In this document: positions 45,863 through 54,141 of the stretch, piece by piece
Layout: each line of letters begins with the position of its first letter
Position numbering within the stretch: position 1 is the first letter of the stretch
NCBI RefSeq assembly: GCF_004168255.1
Contig: NZ_SEWG01000006.1
Coordinates: 1-64,000, forward strand
DNA length: 64,000 bases
Direction of reading: 5' to 3'
Source of the DNA: Mucilaginibacter terrigena
GTDB taxonomy: Bacteria; Bacteroidota; Bacteroidia; Sphingobacteriales; Sphingobacteriaceae
Program-made: the position numbers and the translations under genes
The notes under the pieces: generated by a model
The model's database searches: none
What the model saw: the letters and a program-made list of their open reading frames with translations, nothing else
What the model was told of the DNA's origin: nothing

Positions 45863-46696
45863 TTAGTATCTGAAAGAAAGGCCAACGAAATATACTTTAT
45901 CGGCGGTTTTGCTAAGCCCGTAATTTAAACCTGTATCAATATTCAGGTTATCAGTAACCGAAAATATCAAACCACCGTTTGCATAAGTATCTGTTATTTT
46001 ACTATAAGCATTATAATTGGCGTAAGCTTCTATAAAACAATCCAGGCGCTTACTTATCAACCGGCCAAAGGTAAAGGAGTATAGGTACTCGCCATGGTAA
46101 TTATCATCATCTTCTTTAGCCACGCTTACGCTTACTTGCGTACCAAAGCTCCAGTTGTCATTTATCTTTAGCGCGAAGGGAAGGGTTAACCCTCCCTGTA
46201 ACCCGTTATTGGCAAAAGAAGATGTGGGGAGCTTGATAAAAGGTAATAATGCAAAGGCGGTTTTGCCACCATCATTGCCCCATAAATTATACTTAAGCCT
46301 TACAGAAATATCGTCAAAGCCGCCGGTTTTGTCAATTATTTTGCCGGTTTTCAAATCTCGGGTGGTGATGTTAACATAAGTGGGCATCACCAGTTGTATG
46401 TCCATTTTTTGGGTAAGCCCCAGTTTATAGTTGGCAAGGTTATAATCGTTTTGGATAGTATTAACCCCATCGCTGCTGTTCCGCGTATGTTTAAAAAGGT
46501 CAGTTTCTACCTGGAAATGGCCGGCCTCTACTGTATATGCGCTTTCCGTAACATCGGGCCGGTCGGTTTCCATGTCTTTCATTTTATCTTTCGGCACCGG
46601 GTTAAACAAACTGTATTTATGGCGGGCCGTATCCGTTTGCGCATAGGCAAACGTGGTGAGTAAACTTATCAGGAGCAGGGAGATGGTGAAACGCAT
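45863..46696 (-). CDS. Outer-membrane transporter-like protein (phenol-degradation MetA type)
   Basis: 277 residues. Signal peptide MRFTISLLLISLLTTFAYAQ, then a region starting METDRPDVTESAYTVEAGHFQVETDLF typical of this barrel family, with alternate beta strands to the C-terminal aromatic end VYFVGLSFRY. Family members are outer-membrane proteins of uncertain substrate. It is followed at 6 bp by the DtxR-type gene, which suggests control by metal. A C11 run sits 86 bp upstream, in its promoter region. Confidence 0.8.
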   Translation of the reverse strand: MRFTISLLLISLLTTFAYAQTDTARHKYSLFNPVPKDKMKDMETDRPDVTESAYTVEAGHFQVETDLFKHTRNSSDGVNTIQNDYNLANYKLGLTQKMDIQLVMPTYVNITTRDLKTGKIIDKTGGFDDISVRLKYNLWGNDGGKTAFALLPFIKLPTSSFANNGLQGGLTLPFALKINDNWSFGTQVSVSVAKEDDDNYHGEYLYSFTFGRLISKRLDCFIEAYANYNAYSKITDTYANGGLIFSVTDNLNIDTGLNYGLSKTADKVYFVGLSFRY

Positions 46697-46781
46697 ACTA
46701 CAAAACTACATAATAATTAGCATTATCAAATAATAAAAATTAGGCAAGACTAATTTATTTAATATTTAATACCCCCCCCCC

Positions 46782-46792
46782 CATAACAAACG
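46782..46792. repeat. C11 homopolymer tract
   Basis: Eleven C in the divergent region between the outer-membrane transporter-like gene and tex. Long homopolymers are prone to length change and could alter promoter spacing. Also a place where assemblies may err. Confidence 0.6.
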
Positions 46793-46870
46793 ATCGCAAT
46801 GGGGACAAGGACTAAAATGGTTGAAAAATATTCGTTTGATTTTTAAGTAAAGAGTGCCAACTTCGCATTC

Positions 46871-46888
46871 CCGATAATCCATTATCGG
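46871..46888. repeat. Perfect 7-bp palindrome before tex
   Basis: CCGATAATCCATTATCGG (CCGATAA, loop TCCA, TTATCGG), 20 bp before the tex start. Could be an operator or an mRNA hairpin. Confidence 0.5.
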
Positions 46889-46908
46889 TAAAATCAATTT
46901 TCGAATCT

Positions 46909-49176
46909 GTGGAATCTAACTATCATATTAAAATAGCACAGGAGCTTGCAGTTGGAAGCAAGCAGGTAAGCGCCACTATCGCCCTGCTTGACGAAGGCGC
47001 TACCGTACCGTTCATATCCCGTTACCGTAAAGAGGTAACCGGCAGCCTCGACGAGGTGCAGGTGGCCGCCATTCGCGACCGCGTGCAGCAACTGCGCGAC
47101 CTGGATAAGCGCCGCGAGGCTATTATGAAATCGCTAACTGATATGGGCAAGCTTACACCCGAACTGGAAATGCAGGTAAACGCCGCCGAGACCATGGTAC
47201 TGCTGGAAGATATTTACCTGCCCTATCGCCCCAAACGCAAAACCCGCGCCACCGCAGCCCGCGAAAAAGGATTACAGCCCCTGGCCGATGCTGTATTAGC
47301 CCAAAAGAATTTTGATGTGGAGCTGGAAGCCGGTAAATATATCAACGAAGAAAAAGGCGTTAACAACGTTGAGGAGGCTTTGGCGGGTGCACGTGATATT
47401 ATTGCCGAACACATCAGCGAGCATGCCGAAACAAGGGCTCAACTGCGCCAGTTGTTTACCGAAAAAGGCGTTTTTGAATCGAAAGTAGCGCCGGGAAAAG
47501 AGATTGAAGGCATCAAATACAAAGATTATTTTGATTGGACGGAACCGGTTAAATCGGCGCCATCCCACCGCATCCTGGCCATGCGCCGCGGCGAAAAGGA
47601 AGAGATCCTTTACCTGGATATTAAACCCACCGAAGAAGATGCTATCGCGCTGTTAGAGCGGGAATTTATCACCTCGCGCAACGCGGCGGCTAACCAGGTT
47701 GGCCTGGCCATTGTTGATGGATACAAACGTTTGTTAAAGCCATCAATGGAAACAGAGATCCGCCTGCTGACCAAAAAGAAGGCCGACGAGGAAGCCATCC
47801 GTGTATTTGCCGAGAATGCCCGCCAGCTTTTATTAGGCGCGCCGCTTGGCCAGAAACGCATTATGGCTATCGACCCCGGTTTCCGCACAGGCTGCAAGTT
47901 GGTTTGTTTGGATGAGCAGGGCCAGTTATTAGAGAACACCGCCATTTATCCTCATACAGGAGCGGGGCAGGCTAAAGAGGCCGAAAAAACCGTACAACAT
48001 CTTTTTGAAAGATATAATATCGAAGCTATAGCTATTGGCAACGGTACCGCCGGCCGCGAAACGGAGTTGTTTGTACGTAACCTTAACCTGCCGGGAGCAA
48101 CCATCGTAATGGTGAACGAAAGCGGCGCGTCTATCTATTCTGCATCGGATGTAGCCCGCGAGGAATTCCCGGATAAGGATATTACCGTTAGAGGTGCAGT
48201 TTCAATCGGTCGCCGTTTGATGGACCCTTTAGCTGAGTTGGTGAAAATAGACCCTAAATCCATCGGCGTTGGCCAATACCAGCACGATGTTGATCAGAAT
48301 AAATTACAGGTATCGCTGGATGATACCGTTATGAGCTGTGTTAACGCGGTTGGCGTAGAATTGAACACGGCATCAAAGCAAATACTGGCCTATGTATCGG
48401 GCCTTGGCCCGCAACTGGCGCAAAACATTGTTGAATACCGCAACCAGAACGGCGCCTTTAAACGCCGCGACCAGTTGAAGAAGGTCGCCCGCCTTGGCGA
48501 CAAAGCCTACGAGCAGGCGGCAGGCTTTTTGCGCATTCGCGGAGCGGAAAATCCATTGGATACCAGCGCCGTTCACCCGGAGCGTTATGCACTGGTAGAA
48601 CAAATGGCGAAAGACCTGAAATGCAGCGTGCAGGACCTTATCCACGATAACAACCTGCGGAAATCAATCCCCCTGCAAAAATATATATCTGATACGGTAG
48701 GCCTGCCTACCCTTAACGATATTATGGCCGAGCTGGCTAAACCGGGCCGCGACCCGCGCGAACAGTTTGAAGCATTCAGCTTTACCGAGGGCGTAAATGC
48801 TATTAGCGATTTAAAGGTTGGCATGAAACTGCCGGGCATTGTAACCAATATTACCAACTTTGGCGCCTTTGTAGATATCGGTGTGCACCAGGATGGGCTG
48901 GTACACCTTAGCCAGATAACCAATCGCTTTATTAAAGACCCTAACGAGGTGCTTAAAGTGCATCAAAAGGTGGAAGTAACCATTACCGAAGTTGATGCTG
49001 CCCGCAAACGCATCTCGTTATCCATGAAAGAGAATGAAAAACGCGAGCCGGTAGCCTTTAAACCTCGCGAGCAAAAGCCAGTACAAAAGTCATTTACGCC
49101 AAAACCTAAAGCTGAGCCTGAGCCCGAAATGGATATGATGAGTAAACTGGCAGCGCTGAAGAACAGGTTTAAATAA
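46909..49176 (+). CDS. tex: RNA-binding transcription accessory protein Tex
   Basis: 755 residues, GTG start. Layout: N-terminal Tex helical domain, YqgF-like domain (MAIDPGFRTGCKLVCLD), helix-hairpin-helix units (VVEYRNQNGAFKRRDQLKKVARLGDKAYEQAAGFLRI), and a C-terminal S1 domain (LPGIVTNITNFGAFVDIGVHQDGLVHLSQI). Tex is a conserved nucleic-acid-binding protein involved in transcription and RNA processing. Normal length. The palindrome at 46871-46888 lies just upstream. Confidence 0.95.
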   Translation: MESNYHIKIAQELAVGSKQVSATIALLDEGATVPFISRYRKEVTGSLDEVQVAAIRDRVQQLRDLDKRREAIMKSLTDMGKLTPELEMQVNAAETMVLLEDIYLPYRPKRKTRATAAREKGLQPLADAVLAQKNFDVELEAGKYINEEKGVNNVEEALAGARDIIAEHISEHAETRAQLRQLFTEKGVFESKVAPGKEIEGIKYKDYFDWTEPVKSAPSHRILAMRRGEKEEILYLDIKPTEEDAIALLEREFITSRNAAANQVGLAIVDGYKRLLKPSMETEIRLLTKKKADEEAIRVFAENARQLLLGAPLGQKRIMAIDPGFRTGCKLVCLDEQGQLLENTAIYPHTGAGQAKEAEKTVQHLFERYNIEAIAIGNGTAGRETELFVRNLNLPGATIVMVNESGASIYSASDVAREEFPDKDITVRGAVSIGRRLMDPLAELVKIDPKSIGVGQYQHDVDQNKLQVSLDDTVMSCVNAVGVELNTASKQILAYVSGLGPQLAQNIVEYRNQNGAFKRRDQLKKVARLGDKAYEQAAGFLRIRGAENPLDTSAVHPERYALVEQMAKDLKCSVQDLIHDNNLRKSIPLQKYISDTVGLPTLNDIMAELAKPGRDPREQFEAFSFTEGVNAISDLKVGMKLPGIVTNITNFGAFVDIGVHQDGLVHLSQITNRFIKDPNEVLKVHQKVEVTITEVDAARKRISLSMKENEKREPVAFKPREQKPVQKSFTPKPKAEPEPEMDMMSKLAALKNRFK

Positions 49177-49202
49177 GATAGGCAGAGAAAAATAAACAAT
49201 AC

Positions 49203-49277
49203 ATCAGTCTGAGCCTGTCGAAGACTTTTACCCCGTGCAAAGCTCGCGAATGGTTCGACAAGCTCACCATGACATGT
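49203..49277. repeat. Palindromic dispersed repeat between tex and terC
   Basis: CAGTCTGAGCCTGTCGAAGA and, 20 bp on, TGGTTCGACAAGCTCACCAT, ending in GACATG. The two arms are reverse complements in part (TGAGCCTGTCGAA/TTCGACAAGCTCA), giving a long hairpin at the convergent ends of tex and terC. Confidence 0.65.
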
Positions 49278-49300
49278 TAGTTACGTTTGATTTATCCTTT

Positions 49301-50101
49301 TTACTTTTTCTCGGCCAGCGCTTTCTTAACGGCCGCTTTAACGGTAGCGTTTGTTTTGGCATTCCGTTTGGCGCGCATTTTAAGGTTCAGCATTTCTACA
49401 AGGATAGAAAATGCCATGGCGAAGTAGATATAACCTTTAGGGATATGCTGTTCTAAGGCTTCGGCTAACAGGGATACGCCTATCAGTAACAGGAACGATA
49501 AGGCCAGCATTTTTACTGTTGGGTGCTTGTTCACAAAGTTGGCTACGCCCGATGATGCCCACATCATTATACCTACAGCAACAACTACCGCGGCTATCAT
49601 TATCTCTACATGTTTGGCCATACCCACTGCGGTAATAACCGAATCGAGCGAGAACACGATATCAAGCAGCATGATCTGGAAAATGGTACCCCAAAACGAG
49701 TGTGGTTTAACCTTATCGGCGTCTTCCTCTTCGCCTTCAATTTTATGGTGTATCTCGGCCGTGCTTTTATAGATCAGGAATAAGCCTCCTACAATAAGTA
49801 TCAGGTCGCGGCCTGAGATGGCCAGTTTTTCAAACCAGTCGCCGTCTGTAATGCCAAATAATCCTGAAATATTAAACAGCGGGGCGGTAAGTTTCATCAC
49901 CCAGGTAATGGTTAGCAGCAATAATATACGGGTTATCATCGCCATGGCCAAGCCCATCTTACGGCCTTTTTCCTGCTGGTGCTTTGGAAGCTTATCAGAT
50001 AGTATGGATATAAATATCACATTATCGATACCTAAAACTATCTCTAAAACAGTAAGGGTTATCAAGGATACCCACGCTTCCGGGTCGGTTAATATTTCCA
50101 T
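49301..50101 (-). CDS. TerC family integral membrane protein
   Basis: 266 residues, with about 8 membrane helices. Conserved GIDNVIFISIL and LLDIVFSLDSV motifs (two Asp on helices) mark TerC/Alx proteins, which are linked to metal (Mn2+) homeostasis and tellurite resistance. The C-terminus is basic and rich in Ala and Lys. It is convergent with tex. Upstream lies the terminator of the ECF operon. Confidence 0.9.
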   Translation of the reverse strand: MEILTDPEAWVSLITLTVLEIVLGIDNVIFISILSDKLPKHQQEKGRKMGLAMAMITRILLLLTITWVMKLTAPLFNISGLFGITDGDWFEKLAISGRDLILIVGGLFLIYKSTAEIHHKIEGEEEDADKVKPHSFWGTIFQIMLLDIVFSLDSVITAVGMAKHVEIMIAAVVVAVGIMMWASSGVANFVNKHPTVKMLALSFLLLIGVSLLAEALEQHIPKGYIYFAMAFSILVEMLNLKMRAKRNAKTNATVKAAVKKALAEKK

Positions 50102-50133
50102 CAGGTTGTAAACTTTTCAGCGCTAAAATAGCA

Positions 50134-50161
50134 AAACCCCTGCCGTTATTGGCAAGGGTTT
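50134..50161 (-). terminator. Terminator after the repeat-protein gene
   Basis: Minus strand: AAACCCTTGCC pairs with GGCAGGGGTTT, loop 6 nt, followed by TTTTGC. It ends the sigma/anti-sigma/repeat-protein operon about 30 bp after its last stop. Confidence 0.75.
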
Positions 50162-50188
50162 ATAATTTATGCTTATTTCAATAGTTTT

Positions 50189-51577
50189 TTAATAGAACTT
50201 TACATCGGTATAGCTGGCGTTGATGGCAATTTTACCATCACTGTTGTTTTTGCCGATATACCCCTTGTAGGTTTTGGTCGACGACCAGCCGCGCTCTTCA
50301 TCGCCTGGTGTTTTGGTTGTAACTTTCATATTATCGTCGTCGTAATTAAAGCCGCCAAATTTGGTAACCACATCAAAGTTAAAGCTGTCGGCATCCTTAA
50401 AATCAAGTTTTATTTTAGTGAATGATGCATTGATGGTAAGGTTGCGTACCGATTTATCTATCGCGCCAATATCAAAGCCATTACCATATTTAATGTTAAC
50501 ATCAACGTTATTCTTCAACCTGTCAACGGTCATCCCGGCAAACGAGATGTTAGCATCAACATTGCTTACCGTTCCTGCTTTTAGTTTTCCGTAGCCTATG
50601 TAAAGCTTACCACCATTAAAAGTTACTATGTTGGCATCGCCAAAATTCACCTTTACATCGTTATCCCTGTTTAAAAGCCGCTGTGCATTCAGGGTGCCAT
50701 ATGATACCCTTAAAAGTGTTTTGCCGCTCAGGTCTGGCAGGGTAACGCTGCCAAACTTATTGGTTAGGTCTAACATATTACCAGCGGGCATATATATGGT
50801 GTAGTTTATTTCCATATGGGTGTTGCCATGGCGGCCTTTTATATTGGCCAGGTTGGTTTTAAACGATACAACAGAGCCTGATTTGCTATCGCTGATACTC
50901 GAACCTTCCATCATTTTATTAACAAAATCCTCGTCTTCCGAGCCAAATTTCATCTGCACATCAACTTTAAATTCATTTTTGGCCCAGGTGTTAACCACTA
51001 CCTTACCAAAACTGTTATTAATTTGCAAAATATCGTTTGCGTCGGCGCTGTACGATTTGCTGTAATTTTTTACCTTTTCGGTTACCTGGCCGCTGGCAAG
51101 CTTTTGCTTGTATTCGTCATCATTAAAATTATTACTGAAATTGATGCCATCCATGTTACTGAAACTGCCCGAAACGTTTGGCGCCAGATCGCTAAAACTG
51201 CCAGAAAAATTCTCACCAAAGTCCTTAAAGCCCTCGCCAAAGTTTTTACCGAAATCCTTAAAGCTTTCGTTGAAATTTTTACCAAAATCTTTGAAGTTTT
51301 CGGTAAAGTTTTTGTCGAGATCTTTAAACGCGAAGTTCATATCCATGTCCAGGTTCATCTTAAAGTTCTTTTTATTCATCTGCTTTTGCAGCTGTTTCAT
51401 TTTAACTTTAAGGCCGGCCATGTTTTGTTTAAGCGCCTTGTTTTTATAAACATAAACTTTTGGCGCGGCTGGTGGTGCCGGCGGCGCCAAAACAGAGTCT
51501 TGTGCGGCCACGGTAGTGCTAATGGCAAGTACCGCGATAGCAGCAAGCAGGCCGTGTTTAAATATTTTTGTCTTCAT
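50189..51577 (-). CDS. Secreted protein with an 11-residue repeat and adhesin-like C-terminal region
   Basis: 462 residues from ATG 51577; a longer start at 51613 would overlap the anti-sigma gene more. Signal peptide ends VAAQ, followed by APPAPPAAPK. A helical Lys-rich stretch is followed by five copies of an 11-residue unit with the form NFxxxFKDFGK (start positions N102, N113, N124, N135, N146 when counted from the longer form). The rest is a beta-rich domain with dispersed Gly/Asn turns, of the DUF4097-like type found behind many anti-sigma factors. It probably acts at the cell surface. It is the last gene of an ECF sigma operon and so likely its main output. Confidence 0.75.
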   Translation of the reverse strand: MKTKIFKHGLLAAIAVLAISTTVAAQDSVLAPPAPPAAPKVYVYKNKALKQNMAGLKVKMKQLQKQMNKKNFKMNLDMDMNFAFKDLDKNFTENFKDFGKNFNESFKDFGKNFGEGFKDFGENFSGSFSDLAPNVSGSFSNMDGINFSNNFNDDEYKQKLASGQVTEKVKNYSKSYSADANDILQINNSFGKVVVNTWAKNEFKVDVQMKFGSEDEDFVNKMMEGSSISDSKSGSVVSFKTNLANIKGRHGNTHMEINYTIYMPAGNMLDLTNKFGSVTLPDLSGKTLLRVSYGTLNAQRLLNRDNDVKVNFGDANIVTFNGGKLYIGYGKLKAGTVSNVDANISFAGMTVDRLKNNVDVNIKYGNGFDIGAIDKSVRNLTINASFTKIKLDFKDADSFNFDVVTKFGGFNYDDDNMKVTTKTPGDEERGWSSTKTYKGYIGKNNSDGKIAINASYTDVKFY

Positions 51578-52127
51578 TTTGATGGTCCTTTTTACTTTGA
51601 TTAAATTGTTCAATTACGCTCAGTTGCTGATTAAGCACCTCTGTTTGTATTTGCAAGTTCCGGATCATTGCACGTAAAACACGCTCCTGGTTGGGGCTGG
51701 TGGCTAAATCTATATTTAGTTTTTTGTAGTTTGCATCCATTTTTATCAGCTCCGCATTAAACTCGTGGTATAGCTGCGGGTCGAATTTTGCAACCAGTTT
51801 TAGCCGGGTGCGCTGCCCTTCAATAACCGATGCGTAATGCACCTGCTGTTTGGCATAAGTTGGGTTAATATCGGCCAGGTTTACGCCTGCCGGTTTTTGA
51901 TTTTTTAGATAAAGGCCGAACCCTAAACCCATAACTACGATCACCGAAGCGGCCACCTTTAGCACAAAGCCCAGCGAAAACGTTTTTGCTTCCCGCTTTT
52001 TTGGCGTGTGCACTTCCTCCCATGCATCTAACTCTTTGGCGATGTTGTTCCAGATATCGGCGCGTGGTTCCAGGTCGTCAAATTCTTCCCTGTTGCTGCT
52101 CATAAAATCTTCTAACCGCTTGCTCAT
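51558..52127 (-). CDS. Anti-sigma factor-like membrane protein
   Basis: 189 residues. An N-terminal cytoplasmic part with acidic and Trp-containing helix (EEFDDLEPRADIWNNIAKELDAWEEV), one membrane helix at about residues 51-74 (FVLKVAASVIVVMGLGFGLYL), and a periplasmic coiled region ending in a Gln-rich tail. This fits a single-pass anti-sigma factor. Its start overlaps the end of the sigma gene (ATGA-like, 52124-52127) and its end overlaps the start of the repeat protein gene, which points to tight translational coupling. Confidence 0.85.
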   Translation of the reverse strand: MSKRLEDFMSSNREEFDDLEPRADIWNNIAKELDAWEEVHTPKKREAKTFSLGFVLKVAASVIVVMGLGFGLYLKNQKPAGVNLADINPTYAKQQVHYASVIEGQRTRLKLVAKFDPQLYHEFNAELIKMDANYKKLNIDLATSPNQERVLRAMIRNLQIQTEVLNQQLSVIEQFNQSKKDHQNEDKNI

Positions 52128-52684
52128 TTTCTTATTCCTTTTCTTAATAATATCTCGCTCAATTTCCGCTTAGCTCTTAAAAACTGCGTTCTTGAGGTGT
52201 TTTCTGTAATATTTAATATCTCCCCAATTTCCTCGTGGTCATATCCCTCTAAAAGGTAAAGCGATATTACCAGCCGGTAACCCTCGGGCAATTCTTTCAT
52301 GGCTTCTTTTACCTGTGCCACCTGGTATTGCACGTCTTCATCGTCCCAGGGCTCTTCATCAGGCACATTATCCAGTTGGCCGTCCTCTATCTCAACAAAC
52401 TCTAACTTCCTTTTGCGCAAAAGGTTTATAGATCGGTGTACTACAATTTGTTTTAACCACAGGCCAAAAGTGGTTTCCTGCCTAAAATCTTTCAGTTTAT
52501 TAAAAGCATCCGTAAACGATTCCTGCAAGATGTCTTCGGCCTCGCCAATATTGCCCACTACCCTAAAGGCGACGTTCAACATCGCTTTAGCGTACAATCG
52601 GTACAATTCGTAACAGGCTTTTTTACTGCCCTGTTTACATTCAACCACCAGGTGGTAATGTTTATCTACGTATACGGCTTCCAA
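52124..52684 (-). CDS. ECF-type RNA polymerase sigma factor
   Basis: 186 residues from TTG 52684. Sigma region 2 (CYELYRLYAKAMLNVAFRVVGNIGEAEDILQESFTDAFNKL), then KQIVVHRSINLLRKRK, and region 4 (ELPEGYRLVISLYLLEGYDHEEIGEILNITENTSRTQFLRAKRKL). It has no region 1 or 3, so it is an ECF sigma. A longer start at 52810 is open, but the candidate promoter (52710-52735) lies between the two, which supports the shorter form. It is co-transcribed with its anti-sigma factor and the repeat protein. Confidence 0.88.
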   Translation of the reverse strand: MEAVYVDKHYHLVVECKQGSKKACYELYRLYAKAMLNVAFRVVGNIGEAEDILQESFTDAFNKLKDFRQETTFGLWLKQIVVHRSINLLRKRKLEFVEIEDGQLDNVPDEEPWDDEDVQYQVAQVKEAMKELPEGYRLVISLYLLEGYDHEEIGEILNITENTSRTQFLRAKRKLSEILLRKGIRK

Positions 52685-52709
52685 ATTACTGACAGGTTTC
52701 AGGTTAAAT

Positions 52710-52735
52710 GACGCAGGGGTTTTAACAACGTTGCA
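52710..52735 (-). promoter_or_regulatory. Candidate ECF promoter (autoregulation) of the sigma operon
   Basis: Minus strand: TGCAACGTTG (52735-52726) with AAC, then 16 nt, then CGTC (52713-52710). AAC-N16-CGTC is the usual two-part pattern of ECF promoters. It lies 25 bp ahead of the TTG start used here. This agrees with self-activation of the sigma operon but is one match only. Confidence 0.55.
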
Positions 52736-52816
52736 CGAGGTGCGATAAAAAAATGTCTGAAGTTGAATTTTTAAGGAATTAATTAAATATAAAGGATTCT
52801 GTTTGTTCAAAAATTC

Positions 52817-53356
52817 CTAAAATCCGGGTTCAGACAGGTACGCGTCTATCGCTTCTACAGCTCTTTTGTACCTATCATCCCCGGTGCCTGATATGGTTAC
52901 GTATGTGGCGTTTAACGCTTTAAGTTCGTTATGCCATACATCCATAAAATGTTCGCGCAGATGCGGAAAATCGCGCAGGGGGTCGTCCTGCCAGGGCAGG
53001 TCGATGTCCAGTAAAAGGTAAAGGTGGTAAGGGTGTTTGGGCAGCTCGTCAACAACTTGCTGCGGGGCTTTGCCGAAGATCTGGTCGCTCCAAATTTTAA
53101 CAGTGATAAAGGTAGTATCGCAGATAAGCAGCTTATTGGCCTTTGGCAACACCGCCGCCTCTAAAGCCAACTGGCCATGAAACATGTTGATCTCATCCTG
53201 CCAGGTGGGTGGTGCGGTTAACTTTTCGCAATAGCCGCGGGCATATTCGGGCACCCAAACGGTTTGGTAATGCTTTGCTAAAAAAGCCGACATGGTAGAT
53301 TTGCCGGTAGATTCGGGGCCAACCACGGCTATTTTTATGATCTCGGATTTTCGCAT
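52817..53356 (-). CDS. Nicotinamide riboside kinase-like ATPase (NadR C-terminal type)
   Basis: 179 residues. P-loop GPESTGKSTM, EYARGYCE and ICDTTFITVKIWSDQ, features of the NadR kinase domain (ribosylnicotinamide kinase) without the HTH and NMN adenylyltransferase domains. Its start overlaps the pnuC stop by one base, and PnuC imports nicotinamide riboside, so this enzyme probably phosphorylates the imported riboside to NMN and traps it for NAD synthesis. Confidence 0.88.
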   Translation of the reverse strand: MRKSEIIKIAVVGPESTGKSTMSAFLAKHYQTVWVPEYARGYCEKLTAPPTWQDEINMFHGQLALEAAVLPKANKLLICDTTFITVKIWSDQIFGKAPQQVVDELPKHPYHLYLLLDIDLPWQDDPLRDFPHLREHFMDVWHNELKALNATYVTISGTGDDRYKRAVEAIDAYLSEPGF

Positions 53357-53982
53357 TAGTTTCGTGTATCTTGATTTCTGCCTACGGCCTCTAATTTCCA
53401 GTCCTTTTTCCAGTCGATATAACCCATCAGGGCTATGCCCACATAAACGGCGTACATCAGGGCTGTAAGGTGCAGGTCTTTAAACAGGTAAACGCCCACA
53501 TAAACAATATCTACAAATACCCATATCAGCCAGTTCTCGAGCACTTTTCGGGCCAGGAAAACCTGGGCAACAAGGCTGCAGGCCGTACAAAAGCTATCGA
53601 GGTAAGGGAACGAGGCGGTAGTGTATTTTAATACCGACCCCAGGATAACGGTAAATACAACGATGGCTGCGGCGGATAAAGCCACTTCCTTTTTTGTAAT
53701 ACGGGCAACCGGGATCTTTTTTTCTGCTGATGGCCTGCGGCCCCAGTACCACCACCCATAAATGTTCATAGCTAAAAAGTAAACCTGCAAACCCATATCG
53801 GCAAACAGGTGTTTATCGCGAAAAACAAAGAAGTAAAAGGTTACGCTAAGTATAGCGAATGGCCAGTTCCAGATATTGTTAAGCGCGGCTAACAATACAC
53901 ACAGTATGCCGGTTATAAAGCCGCAGGCTTCCAGCCAGGTAAGCTGCTGCCACCAATCATGCAGCGCGTGGATGATTTGCAT
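53356..53982 (-). CDS. pnuC: Nicotinamide riboside transporter PnuC
   Basis: 208 residues, seven or so membrane helices. The typical NNIWNWPFAILSVTFYFFVF and the Trp-rich NIYGWWYWGRR with LENWLIWVFVDIVYVGVYLFKDL are PnuC family hallmarks. The kinase partner next door favours nicotinamide riboside rather than thiamine as substrate. Start ATG 53982; a repeat lies just upstream, and no riboswitch was recognised. Confidence 0.93.
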   Translation of the reverse strand: MQIIHALHDWWQQLTWLEACGFITGILCVLLAALNNIWNWPFAILSVTFYFFVFRDKHLFADMGLQVYFLAMNIYGWWYWGRRPSAEKKIPVARITKKEVALSAAAIVVFTVILGSVLKYTTASFPYLDSFCTACSLVAQVFLARKVLENWLIWVFVDIVYVGVYLFKDLHLTALMYAVYVGIALMGYIDWKKDWKLEAVGRNQDTRN

Positions 53983-53998
53983 AGCGTAAATATAGTAA

Positions 53999-54031
53999 GC
54001 CCCCTCTAAATCTCCCCCGAAAGGGGAGCCT
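53999..54031. repeat. CCCCCTC-type palindrome upstream of pnuC
   Basis: AGCCCCCTCTAAATCTCCCC followed by CGAAAGGGGAG; it is the reverse complement of the repeat inside the exonuclease gene at 43384-43420. This copy is intergenic. Confidence 0.75.
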
Positions 54032-54049
54032 TTATTATATCGTAAACTT

Positions 54050-54079
54050 AAAACCCTCTGCTGATCAGCAGAGGGTTTT
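54050..54079. terminator. Perfect 15-bp palindromic terminator
   Basis: AAAACCCTCTGCTGA (54050-54064) is the exact reverse complement of the following 15 bases, with T-runs at both ends. It sits about 60 bp past the M13 peptidase stop (minus strand) and can work on both strands. Confidence 0.85.
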
Positions 54080-54141
54080 AAGACAATGCCTTTGAGAAAG
54101 CCTTTCTCCCGATAGTTATCAGGATGGCGGCTTGTGGTGTA

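Noticed and set aside
52685..52810. Longer form of the sigma factor starting at TTG 52810
   Set aside because: The extra residues look like non-coding sequence and contain the candidate promoter; sigma region 2 begins soon after 52684.
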